This document shows positions 43,905-53,489 of a DNA stretch of 64,000 nucleotides, piece by piece. The first letter of the stretch is position 1; each line of letters starts with the position of its first letter. Under the pieces are notes generated by a model. It did not search any database. It was given only the letters and a program-made list of their open reading frames with translations, and was not told where the DNA came from. Source of the DNA: JANXSF01 sp043745195 (lineage in GTDB: Bacteria; Acidobacteriota; Terriglobia; Bryobacterales; Bryobacteraceae); the NCBI GenBank assembly GCA_043745195.1, contig JAYTTF010000045.1, positions 62,001 through 126,000 of the forward strand, given 5' to 3'. The position numbers and the translations under genes were made by a program.

Positions 43905-44182
43905 TTCTGACGTGCACCGGCAGTTTGAGCGCTGCTGGCCAAAGGCCTGTCGGAGCGGTCATTCATCTCATCGCGAGTGAAGGATCTACCCGCTCGAACG
44001 TGCCCGAAACGGCTCATCAGCGCATCATAATCCCCGGCGTCACAGCCTTTTGATGTGTATTCCAGCAACCATTGCTGAAAAGCAGCATTCAGTGTTGTAT
44101 GTCGGGAATGGGCCAATATTCGAGCCCGATCTATTAAATGTTCTTGGGCGGCCAGGGTTATGTTCACGATTACAGTGTACAC
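43901..44182 (-). CDS. Antitoxin partner of the PIN toxin
   Basis: 93 residues, GTG start at 44182. The N-terminal strand TVIVNITLAAQEHLIDRARILAHSRHTTLNAAFQQWLLEY looks like a ribbon-helix-helix DNA-binding fold, and the basic, disordered tail (RAGRSFTRDEMNDRSDRP) would bind the toxin. The 4-base overlap with the PIN gene and the order antitoxin-then-toxin support a VapBC-like pair that represses its own promoter. It is divergent from the purine operon, with 89 bases between starts. Confidence 0.75.
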   Translation of the reverse strand: MYTVIVNITLAAQEHLIDRARILAHSRHTTLNAAFQQWLLEYTSKGCDAGDYDALMSRFGHVRAGRSFTRDEMNDRSDRPLASSAQTAGARQK

Positions 44183-44234
44183 GAAATGAGTGGTGCTTGC
44201 AACACTAAAGATTAATCGGATTCAGCGCCATTGT

Positions 44235-44240
44235 TATACT
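44235..44240 (+). promoter_or_regulatory. TATACT -10 box of the purine operon
   Basis: TATACT lies 31 bases before ATG 44272. The short leader has an AGGG element a few bases before the ATG. No strong -35 was found, which may mean activator dependence. Confidence 0.35.
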
Positions 44241-44271
44241 TGAATAAATAGAGGGAGTAACGAAGGGCCTG

Positions 44272-45630
44272 ATGGAATTCGTTCTCAATAACCGGAAAAC
44301 CAAACTTCCGCATTGCAGCTCACAAACAACTCTGCTTGATTGGTTGCGCGCCGAAGGACTTACGGGTCCAAAAGAAGGGTGCGCAGAAGGGGAATGTGGG
44401 GCTTGTACAGTGCTGATGGTTCGCCCAGATGGCGCTGGCGCAAAGTACATCCCTTTAAATAGTTGTCTACTCTTCTTACCTATGCTTGCCGGCCAGGAGC
44501 TCTATACGGTTGAGGCCCTCGCGAAAAACGGAATTTTGGCAGAGGCTCAAAAAGCGATCGCACAAGCTGGTGGATCGCAGTGCGGGTATTGCACGCCAGG
44601 ATTTGTAATGAGTCTGTTTGCTGAACAGTATCGGCCAGGACGCACAGGTCCTTGTGATCCGCATTCTATGGGCGGCAATTTGTGCCGCTGCACAGGCTAC
44701 CGGCCACTGCGCGATGCGGCATTTTCTCTAGGCCCAGCTCCGGACGATGCGTTCCGGGCAAGGCTTCAGTCACCCGCCCCGCCAGTATTGCCATTTTCGA
44801 GTCAGGACATGGCCAGACCGGGAAACCTTGCGGACTGCTTCAACCTGATGCGAAGCAACCCCAAGGGCCGGCTTGTTGCTGGGGCAACCGATTTAGCGGT
44901 TGAATCGAACCTGCACTATCGTCGCTGGCCAATGTTGATCAGTACGGAGGCACTGACAGAGTTACGAGTGTTCCGTGAAGAGTCTGGTCACGTTGAGATC
45001 GGGGCAGGTTTGTCGCTTTCAGAAATCGAATCAATTTGGTCTGACGCACCGCCGGTAGTTAAGGAGTGGTTTCCATTGTTCGCATCGCCGTTGATCCGAA
45101 ACCGGGCAACCCTGGGTGGCAATCTGGGGACGGCGTCACCTATTGGCGATGCAGCACCGTTGTTGCTGGCTTTGGATGCAGAGTTGAATCTGGCAAGTTC
45201 GGGCGGATTGCGGCGGGTGAAGCTGGCCGACTATTTTCTTGCGTACCGCAAAACGCAGCTTGTGGACATCGAGTTGATTGTCTCAATCGTGATTCCAAAG
45301 CCATTTCCAGCCGAGGCAAGATTCTTCAAGATCGCCAAGAGACGGATGGATGACATCAGCACGGTGGCTGCTTGTTTCGCGCTGCAATTTGACAACCACG
45401 GAATCATCGAGCGGGCGCGGATTGCTTATGGCGGTGTGGCGGCAGTCCCAATGCGATCTCTATCGGCAGAACAAAGTCTTCTGGGAAAGCGTTGGAATGA
45501 ACAGGCGGTTACCGAAGCCCAAGCTCTCATTGCAGGAGAACTAAAGCCGCTAAGCGATCATCGTGGCAGCGCTGCCTACCGCTTGGCGATGACCCAAACG
45601 TTGCTTGCGAAATTCTGGGGTGAGCGATGA
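44272..45630 (+). CDS. xdhA: Xanthine dehydrogenase small subunit (FeS/FAD)
   Basis: 452 residues. Residues 1-75 form a plant-type [2Fe-2S] domain (CAEGECGACTVLM, later NSC). Residues 76-155 form the second [2Fe-2S] domain (CGYCTPGFVMSL, CRCTGYRPL). Residues about 175-450 are the FAD domain (RLVAGATDLAVE, IRNRATLGGNLGTASPIGDAAPLLLALDA, FFKIAKRRMDDIS). It passes electrons from the molybdenum subunit to NAD+. First gene of the ten-gene purine operon; it overlaps the next gene by four bases. Confidence 0.95.
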   Translation: MEFVLNNRKTKLPHCSSQTTLLDWLRAEGLTGPKEGCAEGECGACTVLMVRPDGAGAKYIPLNSCLLFLPMLAGQELYTVEALAKNGILAEAQKAIAQAGGSQCGYCTPGFVMSLFAEQYRPGRTGPCDPHSMGGNLCRCTGYRPLRDAAFSLGPAPDDAFRARLQSPAPPVLPFSSQDMARPGNLADCFNLMRSNPKGRLVAGATDLAVESNLHYRRWPMLISTEALTELRVFREESGHVEIGAGLSLSEIESIWSDAPPVVKEWFPLFASPLIRNRATLGGNLGTASPIGDAAPLLLALDAELNLASSGGLRRVKLADYFLAYRKTQLVDIELIVSIVIPKPFPAEARFFKIAKRRMDDISTVAACFALQFDNHGIIERARIAYGGVAAVPMRSLSAEQSLLGKRWNEQAVTEAQALIAGELKPLSDHRGSAAYRLAMTQTLLAKFWGER

Positions 45631-47948
45631 AAGCTGTAGGACTTCCAATTCCACACGAAAGCGCTCGGGGCCACGTAACCGGCGAGGCACTTTATACTAA
45701 CGATCTTCTGAATCGCTTCCCCGGAGTCTTGCATGGCTGGCCTGTGATGTCCCCATTTGCGCATGCCACTGTAGTTGCCATCAATGCAAATCCGGCGCTT
45801 GCAGTGGATGGAGTGGTAACAACTCTAACAGCCGCAGACGTTCCAGGCGAAGGGGATTCCGGGCCTAATCGTCATGATGAACCCTTGTTTCCAGATGAAG
45901 TCTTGTTTCATAGCCAGCCCGTAGCATGGGTGCTTGGCGAAACTTTGGAAGCTGCGCGTTTAGGTGCTGAGGCTGTGCAGGTTAGTTACGAAGAATTGCC
46001 GGCACTGGTTCATTTAGAAGACGCCATCGCTGCTGGAAGTTACCATTCGCAGCCATTTCGGATGGAGCGGGGTAATGCAGCATCGGAGTTGGCGGCCAGC
46101 CCACATACTCTTCGAGGCGCGTTGCGCATTGGTGGACAGGAACATTTCTATTTAGAAACGCAGTGCGCACTGTCTTGGTTAGATACAACTGGCGGCGTGG
46201 AGTTACATAGTTCCACGCAACACCCCAGCGAAACTCAGGAAATTGTTGCGCGTGTTTTGGGAATAGCTAAGCATCAAGTCACTGTGGACTGCCTGCGTAT
46301 GGGTGGTGCGTTCGGGGGCAAAGAAGTGCAGGCCAACGCATGGGCAGCGGTGGCTGCATTAGGGGCTTTGAAAACCCGACGGCCGGTAAGTGTTCGTCTG
46401 CCACGTCGGCTGGATATGATGCTCACCGGTAAGCGTCATCCGTTTCTGGCGCAATTTGAGACGGGGTTTGCTCCAGACGGAAAACTGATTGCGCTTCGTC
46501 TTTCGCTTTTCGCCGATGCAGGTTGGAGCTTGGATCTTTCGGAACCCATCGTTTGGCGTGCCATGTTCCACGCCGATAACTGCTATTTCCTGCCCGCCGT
46601 AGAAATTCATGGCTTCGTGGTGAAGACCCACAAAACCTCGCAAACAGCCTTTCGGGGATTTGGCGGACCGCAAGGGATGTTGGTGATCGAAGATATTTTG
46701 GATCGCATCGCCCGTACATTGCAACTGCCTGTTGACCTGATTCGCGAGCGCAATTTCTACACTGAAGGCCAGACAACGCACTATGGGCAGCCCGTGAAGG
46801 ACGCCGGTCGCATTGTTCGCAGTTGGCAAGAGCTGAAGGAATCTGCGGACTTCACCAAGAGGCAAAACCAGGTGTTGGCGTTCAATGCTGCAAATTCAAA
46901 CAAGAAGCGCGGCATTGCAATCACTCCTGTGAAATTCGGCATTTCTTTCACTGCCACCATGTTCAATCAAGCAGGAGCCACCGTGCTGATTTACCGCGAT
47001 GGCAGTGTGCAGGTAAACCATGGTGGAACTGAAATGGGGCAGGGTCTGCATACGAAAATCCGGCAAATTGCTGCCGACGGTTTGGGGGTTGCACAGGATT
47101 CAATCCGCATTATGCCCACCAGCACTGGCAAGATTCCAAACACTTCGGCAACCGCAGCTTCTGCGGGTAGCGATCTGAACGGAGCAGCGGTGTTGGACGC
47201 CTGCACTAAATTGCGAGCAGTGCTGAGCCCTGTTGCAGCAGCAATGCTGGATTGTATGCCCGAAGCAATTCGCTTTGAAAATGGTACGGTGTCCGCTGAC
47301 GGCCGCCAACTGGCATTCGCAGCCGTTGTTGAATCAGCCTATAAACAACGCCTTCCCTTGTTCGCCAGCGGTTATTATCGTACGCCGGAAATTCATTACG
47401 ATCCGAAGACTGGTCAAGGCCAGCCCTTTTACTATTACGCTTATGGTGCCGCAGTTTCGGAAGTAGAAGTGGACGGATTCACTGGAGACATGCGCACTCT
47501 TCGGGTCGACATTTTGGAAGATGTGGGCAATTCCATTTCCCCAATAGTGGACCGCGGACAAATTGAGGGCGGATTCGTCCAAGGTGCAGGCTGGTTGACG
47601 CTTGAAGAACTTGTTTGGGATGACAACGGGCGACTAGCCACCAATGGAGCTTCTACTTACAAATTGCCTTCGTGGACTGAACTGCCTGAGATTTTCAATG
47701 TTGCTTTGCTGGAGAGGGCAGCGGAACCAGGAGTTGTATTCGGCAGCAAAGCAGTAGGCGAACCCCCTTTAATGCTGGCGATTTCCGTGCGGGAAGCTAT
47801 CCGATCGGCAATTGCTGCGTTTGGAACAGGTGCCATTGTTGAAATTGATTCCCCTTGCACGCCGGAGCGAATTTTCTTCGCCATAGAGAATGCTCGTAAG
47901 CAACGATGGGTGAAAACACCGGCGGCAGTGGAGGCGGTCTCCCAGTGA
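45627..47948 (+). CDS. xdhB: Xanthine dehydrogenase molybdenum subunit
   Basis: 773-residue molybdopterin subunit that oxidises hypoxanthine and xanthine to urate. It has the opening SARGHVTGEALYTND, the cofactor segment MGGAFGGKE, QTAFRGFGGPQGM with the substrate-contact Arg, GTEMGQGLHTKIRQIA, and the catalytic Glu in GSKAVGEPPLMLA. XdhC, which inserts the sulfurated cofactor, is not encoded nearby. Four-base overlaps join it to both neighbours. Confidence 0.95.
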   Translation: MKAVGLPIPHESARGHVTGEALYTNDLLNRFPGVLHGWPVMSPFAHATVVAINANPALAVDGVVTTLTAADVPGEGDSGPNRHDEPLFPDEVLFHSQPVAWVLGETLEAARLGAEAVQVSYEELPALVHLEDAIAAGSYHSQPFRMERGNAASELAASPHTLRGALRIGGQEHFYLETQCALSWLDTTGGVELHSSTQHPSETQEIVARVLGIAKHQVTVDCLRMGGAFGGKEVQANAWAAVAALGALKTRRPVSVRLPRRLDMMLTGKRHPFLAQFETGFAPDGKLIALRLSLFADAGWSLDLSEPIVWRAMFHADNCYFLPAVEIHGFVVKTHKTSQTAFRGFGGPQGMLVIEDILDRIARTLQLPVDLIRERNFYTEGQTTHYGQPVKDAGRIVRSWQELKESADFTKRQNQVLAFNAANSNKKRGIAITPVKFGISFTATMFNQAGATVLIYRDGSVQVNHGGTEMGQGLHTKIRQIAADGLGVAQDSIRIMPTSTGKIPNTSATAASAGSDLNGAAVLDACTKLRAVLSPVAAAMLDCMPEAIRFENGTVSADGRQLAFAAVVESAYKQRLPLFASGYYRTPEIHYDPKTGQGQPFYYYAYGAAVSEVEVDGFTGDMRTLRVDILEDVGNSISPIVDRGQIEGGFVQGAGWLTLEELVWDDNGRLATNGASTYKLPSWTELPEIFNVALLERAAEPGVVFGSKAVGEPPLMLAISVREAIRSAIAAFGTGAIVEIDSPCTPERIFFAIENARKQRWVKTPAAVEAVSQ

Positions 47949-49240
47949 GCCAATTATTTCGGGCCCCCATTTTTCATACTCCTGGGAATCCGTTTCACCA
48001 GTCCAATGCGCTGGAAGTGTTTGGCGATGGTGGACTGTTGGTGGACGCGAATCGGATCGAAGCGTTAGGCGATTTCACTACTATCGCCAGGCAATATCCC
48101 AATGCCCAAGTGCGCGATCTAAGCGATGGGTTTCTTCTTCCTGGCTTCGTCGATACCCACGTCCACTTTCCACAAGTGCGAGTCCTTGGTGCATTGGGTG
48201 AACCATTGCTTGACTGGTTGAAGCACAGTGCTTTGCCAGAAGAATCGCGGATGGCGGATGCAACGTATGCGCGTGTGATTGCTAGGGAATTTCTCAATGC
48301 ATTGACCGCCAATGGCACCACCGCTGCTTTGGTGTTTGGGGCGCACTTCGCCGGTGCCATGGAAATTTTGTTCGATGAAGCAGCAATCTCAGGCCAGAGA
48401 ATTTCCAGTGGCTTGGTACTTTCCGACCGCCTACTACTGCCTGACTTGCATACTTCCGCAGCACAAGCCTATAAGCAAAGCACCGATCTTATCCAGCGCT
48501 ATCACGGTAAGCATGGATTGAAATATGCCGTTACTCCGCGCTTTGCGCTATCGGCTAGCGAAGCGATGTTGGAAGTTTGTCAAACTCTGATGCGGGAAAA
48601 TCCTGACGTTTTGTTTCAGACCCATTTGAACGAGAGCAACGCGGAAATTCGCGAAGTTGCGCAACTGTTTCCCTGGGCCGAAGACTATCTTTCCGTCTAC
48701 GAAAAATTTGGCCTGATAGGGGTTCGATCCGTTCTTGCGCACAACGTGCATCCCACCAATAGCGAACTTCAAAGGCTATCGGCAAGCGGAGCAACAGTGG
48801 CTCATTGTCCATGCAGCAACGCTTCACTTGGAAGCGGATTGTTCCCAATGGCAAAACATATTTCGCACGGCATCAGGGTATCCTTAGGGACCGACGTCGG
48901 TGCGGGCACTGGCTTCGGAATGTTGAAGGAAGGACTACAAGCATACATGTTGCAGCGGATCGCTACAGATGGTTTCGGACTCACGTCCACTCATCTTTTG
49001 TACCTCGCCACCAAGGCTGGAGCCGAGGCGCTGGGAATGGATGATGCAGGCGATTTGTCGCCAGGCCGTTCAGCAGATTTCGTCTATATAAAACCCAGAG
49101 CTGGCAGCCCACTAGCCGCAATAGCCGACAATGCTGAAAGTCCAGAGCGCATGCTGGCAGCCATTTTCACGCTAGCCGGCGCGGAAACCATAGCTGGAAC
49201 CTGGGTGCAAGGCCGAGCAGTTTACGAAGGCGTGTCATGA
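47945..49240 (+). CDS. guaD: Guanine deaminase
   Basis: 431-residue amidohydrolase converting guanine to xanthine. The start is GTG 47945, giving a GTGA overlap with xdhB like the other junctions; an ATG at 47906 lies too deep in xdhB. The zinc site residues lie in GFVDTHVHFPQ, FQTHLNESNAE, LAHNVHP and LGTDVGAGTGFGM. HCPCSNASLGSG is the guanine-deaminase signature. It feeds purine rings into the xanthine dehydrogenase encoded just upstream. Confidence 0.92.
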   Translation: MSQLFRAPIFHTPGNPFHQSNALEVFGDGGLLVDANRIEALGDFTTIARQYPNAQVRDLSDGFLLPGFVDTHVHFPQVRVLGALGEPLLDWLKHSALPEESRMADATYARVIAREFLNALTANGTTAALVFGAHFAGAMEILFDEAAISGQRISSGLVLSDRLLLPDLHTSAAQAYKQSTDLIQRYHGKHGLKYAVTPRFALSASEAMLEVCQTLMRENPDVLFQTHLNESNAEIREVAQLFPWAEDYLSVYEKFGLIGVRSVLAHNVHPTNSELQRLSASGATVAHCPCSNASLGSGLFPMAKHISHGIRVSLGTDVGAGTGFGMLKEGLQAYMLQRIATDGFGLTSTHLLYLATKAGAEALGMDDAGDLSPGRSADFVYIKPRAGSPLAAIADNAESPERMLAAIFTLAGAETIAGTWVQGRAVYEGVS

Positions 49241-49728
49241 CTCTACAAGAAATAAACTATATGGAACAACAGCAGTTTGTAGAGGCCCTGGGTTGGATTT
49301 TCGAGAACTCCCCCTGGGTGGCTGAACGGAGTTGGAAGGCCCGCCCATTCCAATCTAAAGAGGCTTTGCACACTGCAATGGTCCATTGTGTTGACGTTGC
49401 TTCCACATCTGAGCAGTTGGCTTTGATCGGCGCACACCCTGACCTTGGAGCGAAGGCCGCAATGAGCGAAGCCTCTGTTGGCGAGCAGGCAGGTGCGGGT
49501 TTGAATCAACTTAGCGCGGCTGAGTTTGAGACTCTGCATAAGCTGAATTCCGCGTACAAGAATAAGTTCAACTTTCCATTCATCTATGCAGTGAAGGGCG
49601 CAACCAAGCAGGAAATTCTCCAAGCACTGGAAAAGCGGCTATCGAATGACAAGGATTCAGAGTGGTCCACAGCCTTGCGGCAAATTGTCCGCATCGCCTG
49701 GTTTCGTCTTTCAGAGGAGATTCAATGA
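49237..49728 (+). CDS. uraD: OHCU decarboxylase
   Basis: 163-residue 2-oxo-4-hydroxy-4-carboxy-5-ureidoimidazoline decarboxylase, giving S-allantoin. The catalytic His is in LIGAHPDLGAKA. The downstream NSAYKNKFNFPFIYAVKGATKQEIL segment is diagnostic. It precedes its own supplier enzymes in the operon order, overlapping the urate oxidase start by four bases. Confidence 0.93.
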   Translation: MTLQEINYMEQQQFVEALGWIFENSPWVAERSWKARPFQSKEALHTAMVHCVDVASTSEQLALIGAHPDLGAKAAMSEASVGEQAGAGLNQLSAAEFETLHKLNSAYKNKFNFPFIYAVKGATKQEILQALEKRLSNDKDSEWSTALRQIVRIAWFRLSEEIQ

Positions 49729-50588
49729 ACAGGTTTGCCAGTGGTAAAAAGCAGAATTACTATGGCAAGGGAGATGTGGTTGTCTATCGCTTGAACCGCC
49801 ATGGAAAAGTGCCTGCTGGTTGCAGTCCGGTTTTCGGCGCAAATGTTTTGATGCTCACCTACGGCGATGCCTTCCGAAACACCTACACCACTGGCGACAA
49901 TACCGGCTTAGTGGCAACTGATTCCATGAAGAATTTCATTCAACGCGAGACTATGAATTTCGCTGGCTACGATCTGGAATCGTTCGTCCACTTTCTGGCA
50001 GAGAAATTTCTTCGCACCTATTCGCAAGCCGAGGGAGTTCAAATTTCCGCAAAGGAAGTTCCCTACGAAGGGATTGCTGATGGCAGCATCGCATTCCAAC
50101 CAACAGGTCCGGAACGTGCTACGGCCCGCGTTGAGATTGGACGCAATGGCGGTGAACTGAATATGATTGAAGTGTGTTCGGGCATCGAAGGCTTTCGTCT
50201 TTTGCGCCTGGGTGGCAGCGCATTTCACGGCTTTGTGAAAGATCAATACACCACCTTGCCCGACATCATCAACCGGCCCCTGCACATGTGGCTGGACCTG
50301 GAATGGAAGTACATTTCCGACAAGGCTGGACTGGCCGAAGGTGCCATCACCGCAAGAGTGCGCCGCATGGTGCATGAAGTGTTTCATGGTTTTGAATCGG
50401 GTAGTATCCAACAGGTGATTCATCAGTTGGGGTCGAAGATGCTTGCTGAAATTCCTGAAATTTCACAGATCCATTTAGAGGCCAATAATCGAACTTGGGA
50501 CACCATCGCAGAACAAGGCGATGCGCTTGGAGTGTATACAGACCCTCGTCCTCCATATGGCTGCTTAGGGTTAACTATGAGCCGCTAA
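49725..50588 (+). CDS. Urate oxidase (cofactor-free)
   Basis: 287-residue uricase that oxidises urate to 5-hydroxyisourate with O2. The start is ATG 49725, as the longer frame from 49662 overlaps uraD deeply. The catalytic Lys lies in YYGKGDVVVYRL, the Thr/Asp in GLVATDSMKNFIQ, and the late His in IHLEANNRTWD. FHGFVKDQYTTLPDI is typical. Cofactor-independent T-fold uricases are the main bacterial type apart from HpxO and PuuD. Confidence 0.93.
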   Translation: MNRFASGKKQNYYGKGDVVVYRLNRHGKVPAGCSPVFGANVLMLTYGDAFRNTYTTGDNTGLVATDSMKNFIQRETMNFAGYDLESFVHFLAEKFLRTYSQAEGVQISAKEVPYEGIADGSIAFQPTGPERATARVEIGRNGGELNMIEVCSGIEGFRLLRLGGSAFHGFVKDQYTTLPDIINRPLHMWLDLEWKYISDKAGLAEGAITARVRRMVHEVFHGFESGSIQQVIHQLGSKMLAEIPEISQIHLEANNRTWDTIAEQGDALGVYTDPRPPYGCLGLTMSR

Positions 50589-50589
50589 C

Positions 50590-50931
50590 GTGGGGCAACT
50601 TTCCACACACGTCCTAGATCTATCGTCGGGTCGACCGGCTGCGAATCTGCGCATAACTCTGCACCGCGAAGGGCAGCTTCTGAAAACGGTCACCACTAAC
50701 TCGGATGGTCGGACCGACGCACCGCTGCTGACAGGCGATGAACTCAAAGCAGGCGTTTACGACTTAGTGTTCCAAGTTGACGAATACTTTCGAGCTCAAG
50801 GCAGTGTGACCACTGCACCCCCTTTTCTAGGGGAAGTTGTAATTCGTTTCGGCGTGGCGGATGCGAATGGAAAGTATCATGTCCCGTTACTGGTGTCCCC
50901 TTATGGATACAGCACCTACCGGGGCTCGTGA
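50590..50931 (+). CDS. hiuH: 5-hydroxyisourate hydrolase (transthyretin-like)
   Basis: 113 residues, GTG start, one base after the uricase stop. The signature LSTHVLDLSSGRPA and the C-terminal YGYSTYRGS are the active-site ends of HIU hydrolases, with the catalytic His near the N-terminus and the YRGS tail. It turns hydroxyisourate into OHCU for the decarboxylase. Confidence 0.95.
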   Translation: MGQLSTHVLDLSSGRPAANLRITLHREGQLLKTVTTNSDGRTDAPLLTGDELKAGVYDLVFQVDEYFRAQGSVTTAPPFLGEVVIRFGVADANGKYHVPLLVSPYGYSTYRGS

Positions 50932-50932
50932 C

Positions 50933-52144
50933 ATGACCGTCATTGAAAAATGTCGGCTGCTAGCAAGCTTCAGCGAGGAGCCGGACTGCATCACCCGCAC
51001 GTTTCTTTCAGCACCCATGCACGACGTCCACCGAACCTTACGCCAATGGATGGAGCCTTTAGACATGCGGGTTTGGGTGGATAATGCGGGAAACTTGCAC
51101 GGTTATTATCCTGCTGCAATCCCCGGAGCAAAACGAATTCTAATTGGCTCACATGTCGATACTGTTCCCAACGCGGGCGCATTCGATGGCGTGCTTGGCG
51201 TGGTGCTAGGCATTCAATTGGTTAAAGAATTGGCTGGCCGCAAAATGTCTTTCGGCATTGAGGTAGTAGCTTTTTCCGAAGAGGAAGGGGTCCGCTTTGG
51301 AGTGCCGTTTCTGGGCAGCCGTGCGTTAGTCGGCACGTTGGATAGCTGCCTGCTGGCGACCAAAGACAAGCTGGGAGTTACAGTAGCAGAAGCAATTCAA
51401 TCATTCGGACTACGGCATGAAAATGTAAGCCAAGCTATCGTTGATCCAGAACAAGTACTCGGCTATTTGGAATTTCACATTGAACAGGGACCAGTGCTGG
51501 AAAGCATGAATTTAAGATTGGGTCTGGTTACCGCCATTGCTGGTCAAAGCCGTCTTGAACTTATTTTTCACGGCCAAGCAAACCATGCTGGGACCACACC
51601 CATGAACCTGCGAAGCGACGCAGTGGCTGCTGCCGCCGCTTGGGTCTGCCAAGTGGAAAAGACCGCCAAAGCCACGCCAGGCTTGGTTGCAACGGTGGGT
51701 CGCTTTGAAGTCACCCCGGGAGCAGGTAACGTAATTGCCAGCGAAGTTCGTGCAAGTTTAGACGTCCGCTCAGCTGAAGACCAACTCCGATTATCCGCAG
51801 TTTCCAGTTTGATTCAAGAGGTCCAGACCATTTGCGAGGGCCGCAATATGACCGTGAGTTGCACGCAGCTACTGGATCAGCAAGCTGTCTTCTGCGACAG
51901 TGGTTTAGTGAATGCGTTAGCAGCAGCCATGAGCAAAACCGGTCACCAACCTCACCGCATGGTAAGCGGGGCAGGCCACGATGCAATGATCATGCAGCAG
52001 CTTGTTCCCGTTGCCATGCTGTTTCTGCGATCGCCGGGCGGCATCAGCCACCATCCCAATGAATCCGTGCTGCCTCAAGATGTGGATGCCGCAGTCCACG
52101 TAGGACTAGCCTTTTTAGACTCATTGGAGGCGAACCATGGCTGA
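50933..52144 (+). CDS. Allantoate amidohydrolase (M20 family)
   Basis: 403 residues starting at ATG 50933, one base after the previous stop. The binuclear metal site is in GSHVDTVPNAGAFDGVLGVV, SEEEGVRF (catalytic Glu) and HIEQGPVLE. GAGHDAM and ISHHPNESV complete the allantoate-amidohydrolase type. It releases ammonia and CO2 from allantoate to give ureidoglycine. It overlaps the allantoinase gene by eight bases. A paralogue at the end of the operon performs the later step. Confidence 0.88.
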   Translation: MTVIEKCRLLASFSEEPDCITRTFLSAPMHDVHRTLRQWMEPLDMRVWVDNAGNLHGYYPAAIPGAKRILIGSHVDTVPNAGAFDGVLGVVLGIQLVKELAGRKMSFGIEVVAFSEEEGVRFGVPFLGSRALVGTLDSCLLATKDKLGVTVAEAIQSFGLRHENVSQAIVDPEQVLGYLEFHIEQGPVLESMNLRLGLVTAIAGQSRLELIFHGQANHAGTTPMNLRSDAVAAAAAWVCQVEKTAKATPGLVATVGRFEVTPGAGNVIASEVRASLDVRSAEDQLRLSAVSSLIQEVQTICEGRNMTVSCTQLLDQQAVFCDSGLVNALAAAMSKTGHQPHRMVSGAGHDAMIMQQLVPVAMLFLRSPGGISHHPNESVLPQDVDAAVHVGLAFLDSLEANHG

Positions 52145-53486
52145 CGTTGTGATTCGCAATGGACTGGTGGTGAACGCCGACCGAGCTCGTATTGCCGATG
52201 TGGCAATTGAAGATGGCCGCTTCAGCGCAATCGGTCCTGAGCTTCCCAGCGCACACTTGGAGATCGACGCCACCGGCTTGGCCGTGCTACCTGGACTAAT
52301 CGATGTCCATCTGCATTTCAATGAACCGGGCCGTACCGAATGGGAAGGAATTTCCACCGGCAGTTGCGCGTTCGCAGCAGGCGGGGGCACATTGTTTTTC
52401 GACATGCCCCTGAATTCCACACCCTGCACTTTGGATGGGCTCAGCTTCGATTTGAAGCGCCAGGCCATGGAGCGTTCTTCAGTCACCGACTTCGCCCTAT
52501 GGGGCGGATTGACTCCAACTAATTTAGATTCTCTGGATGAGTTGGCTGAGCGCGGAGTCATTGGCTTTAAAGCATTCCTGTGCGATTCCGGTCTTCCCGA
52601 ATTCCAACGTGCCGACGACCTGACACTGCACGAAGGAATGAGCGCAGCAGCCCGTTGGGGTTTACCGGTTGCAGTCCACGCTGAAAGTGAAGAACTGACA
52701 AAAGCCTTAACCGCAAAGATCCGCGCCAATGGCGGCCAAGGCGTGCGCGATTACCTTACATCAAGACCCGTGCTTGCGGAACTGGAAGCTATTCAGCGCG
52801 CAGCTTTGATTGCCAAGGACACCGGTGCGCGGCTGCATATTGTTCATATCAGTTCAGGCCGCGGAGTTGCTCTAGCGGCCCAGCTAAGGGCAGCGGGCGT
52901 TGATTTAACCATTGAGACTTGTCCGCACTATCTGTTTTTCACCGAGCAGGATTTAGAAGAAATCGGCGCGGCTGCCAAGTGTTCTCCCCCCCTGCGTTCG
53001 CCTGAGGAGCGCGAGGCACTTTGGGATAGGATGCTGGATGGGACCGTTGATATTGTCGGTTCAGACCATTCCCCCGCTCCTCCGGAAATGAAGAGTGATC
53101 CCAATTTCTTCAAAGTGTGGGGTGGCATTGCCGGCGTACAATCCACGTTGGGAGTATTGCTGGAAGCCGGTTGTCACAAGCGTCGATTGGGTATATCAAG
53201 AGTCGTTCAACTCACCGCCGCCGCACCTGCGCGACGATTTCATATTTTAAACAAGGGTGCCATTGAAGTCCAGATGGATGCCGATTGCACCTTAGTCGAA
53301 CTTGGAACATCCTATTCCCTTGAAGCAAGTGACCTTTTCTACCGGCACAAAATAAGTCCGTACCTTGGCAAGCAACTGCGCGGAGTTGTACGTCGTACAA
53401 TCCGCGGTGGAGTAACTATTTTCGAAGATGGACAAATTCCGGTTGTGCGGCACGGAAAACTGATTCGCCCAGCTGGAGGAGATTAG
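52137..53486 (+). CDS. allB: Allantoinase
   Basis: 449-residue cyclic amidohydrolase that opens allantoin to allantoate. Metal residues are in GLIDVHLHFNEPGRTEWEG, the carboxylated Lys in GVIGFKAFLCDSG, and later ligands in LHIVHISSGRG and IVGSDHSPAPPEM. The phrase FNEPGRTEWEG is characteristic of allantoinases. Only three bases separate its stop from the next start. Confidence 0.95.
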   Translation: MADVVIRNGLVVNADRARIADVAIEDGRFSAIGPELPSAHLEIDATGLAVLPGLIDVHLHFNEPGRTEWEGISTGSCAFAAGGGTLFFDMPLNSTPCTLDGLSFDLKRQAMERSSVTDFALWGGLTPTNLDSLDELAERGVIGFKAFLCDSGLPEFQRADDLTLHEGMSAAARWGLPVAVHAESEELTKALTAKIRANGGQGVRDYLTSRPVLAELEAIQRAALIAKDTGARLHIVHISSGRGVALAAQLRAAGVDLTIETCPHYLFFTEQDLEEIGAAAKCSPPLRSPEEREALWDRMLDGTVDIVGSDHSPAPPEMKSDPNFFKVWGGIAGVQSTLGVLLEAGCHKRRLGISRVVQLTAAAPARRFHILNKGAIEVQMDADCTLVELGTSYSLEASDLFYRHKISPYLGKQLRGVVRRTIRGGVTIFEDGQIPVVRHGKLIRPAGGD

Positions 53487-53489
53487 TTG

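Noticed and set aside
43901..44182. Possibility that the PIN toxin pair is part of a larger defence island
   Set aside because: No other defence genes, integrase or transposase lie within several kilobases on either side.
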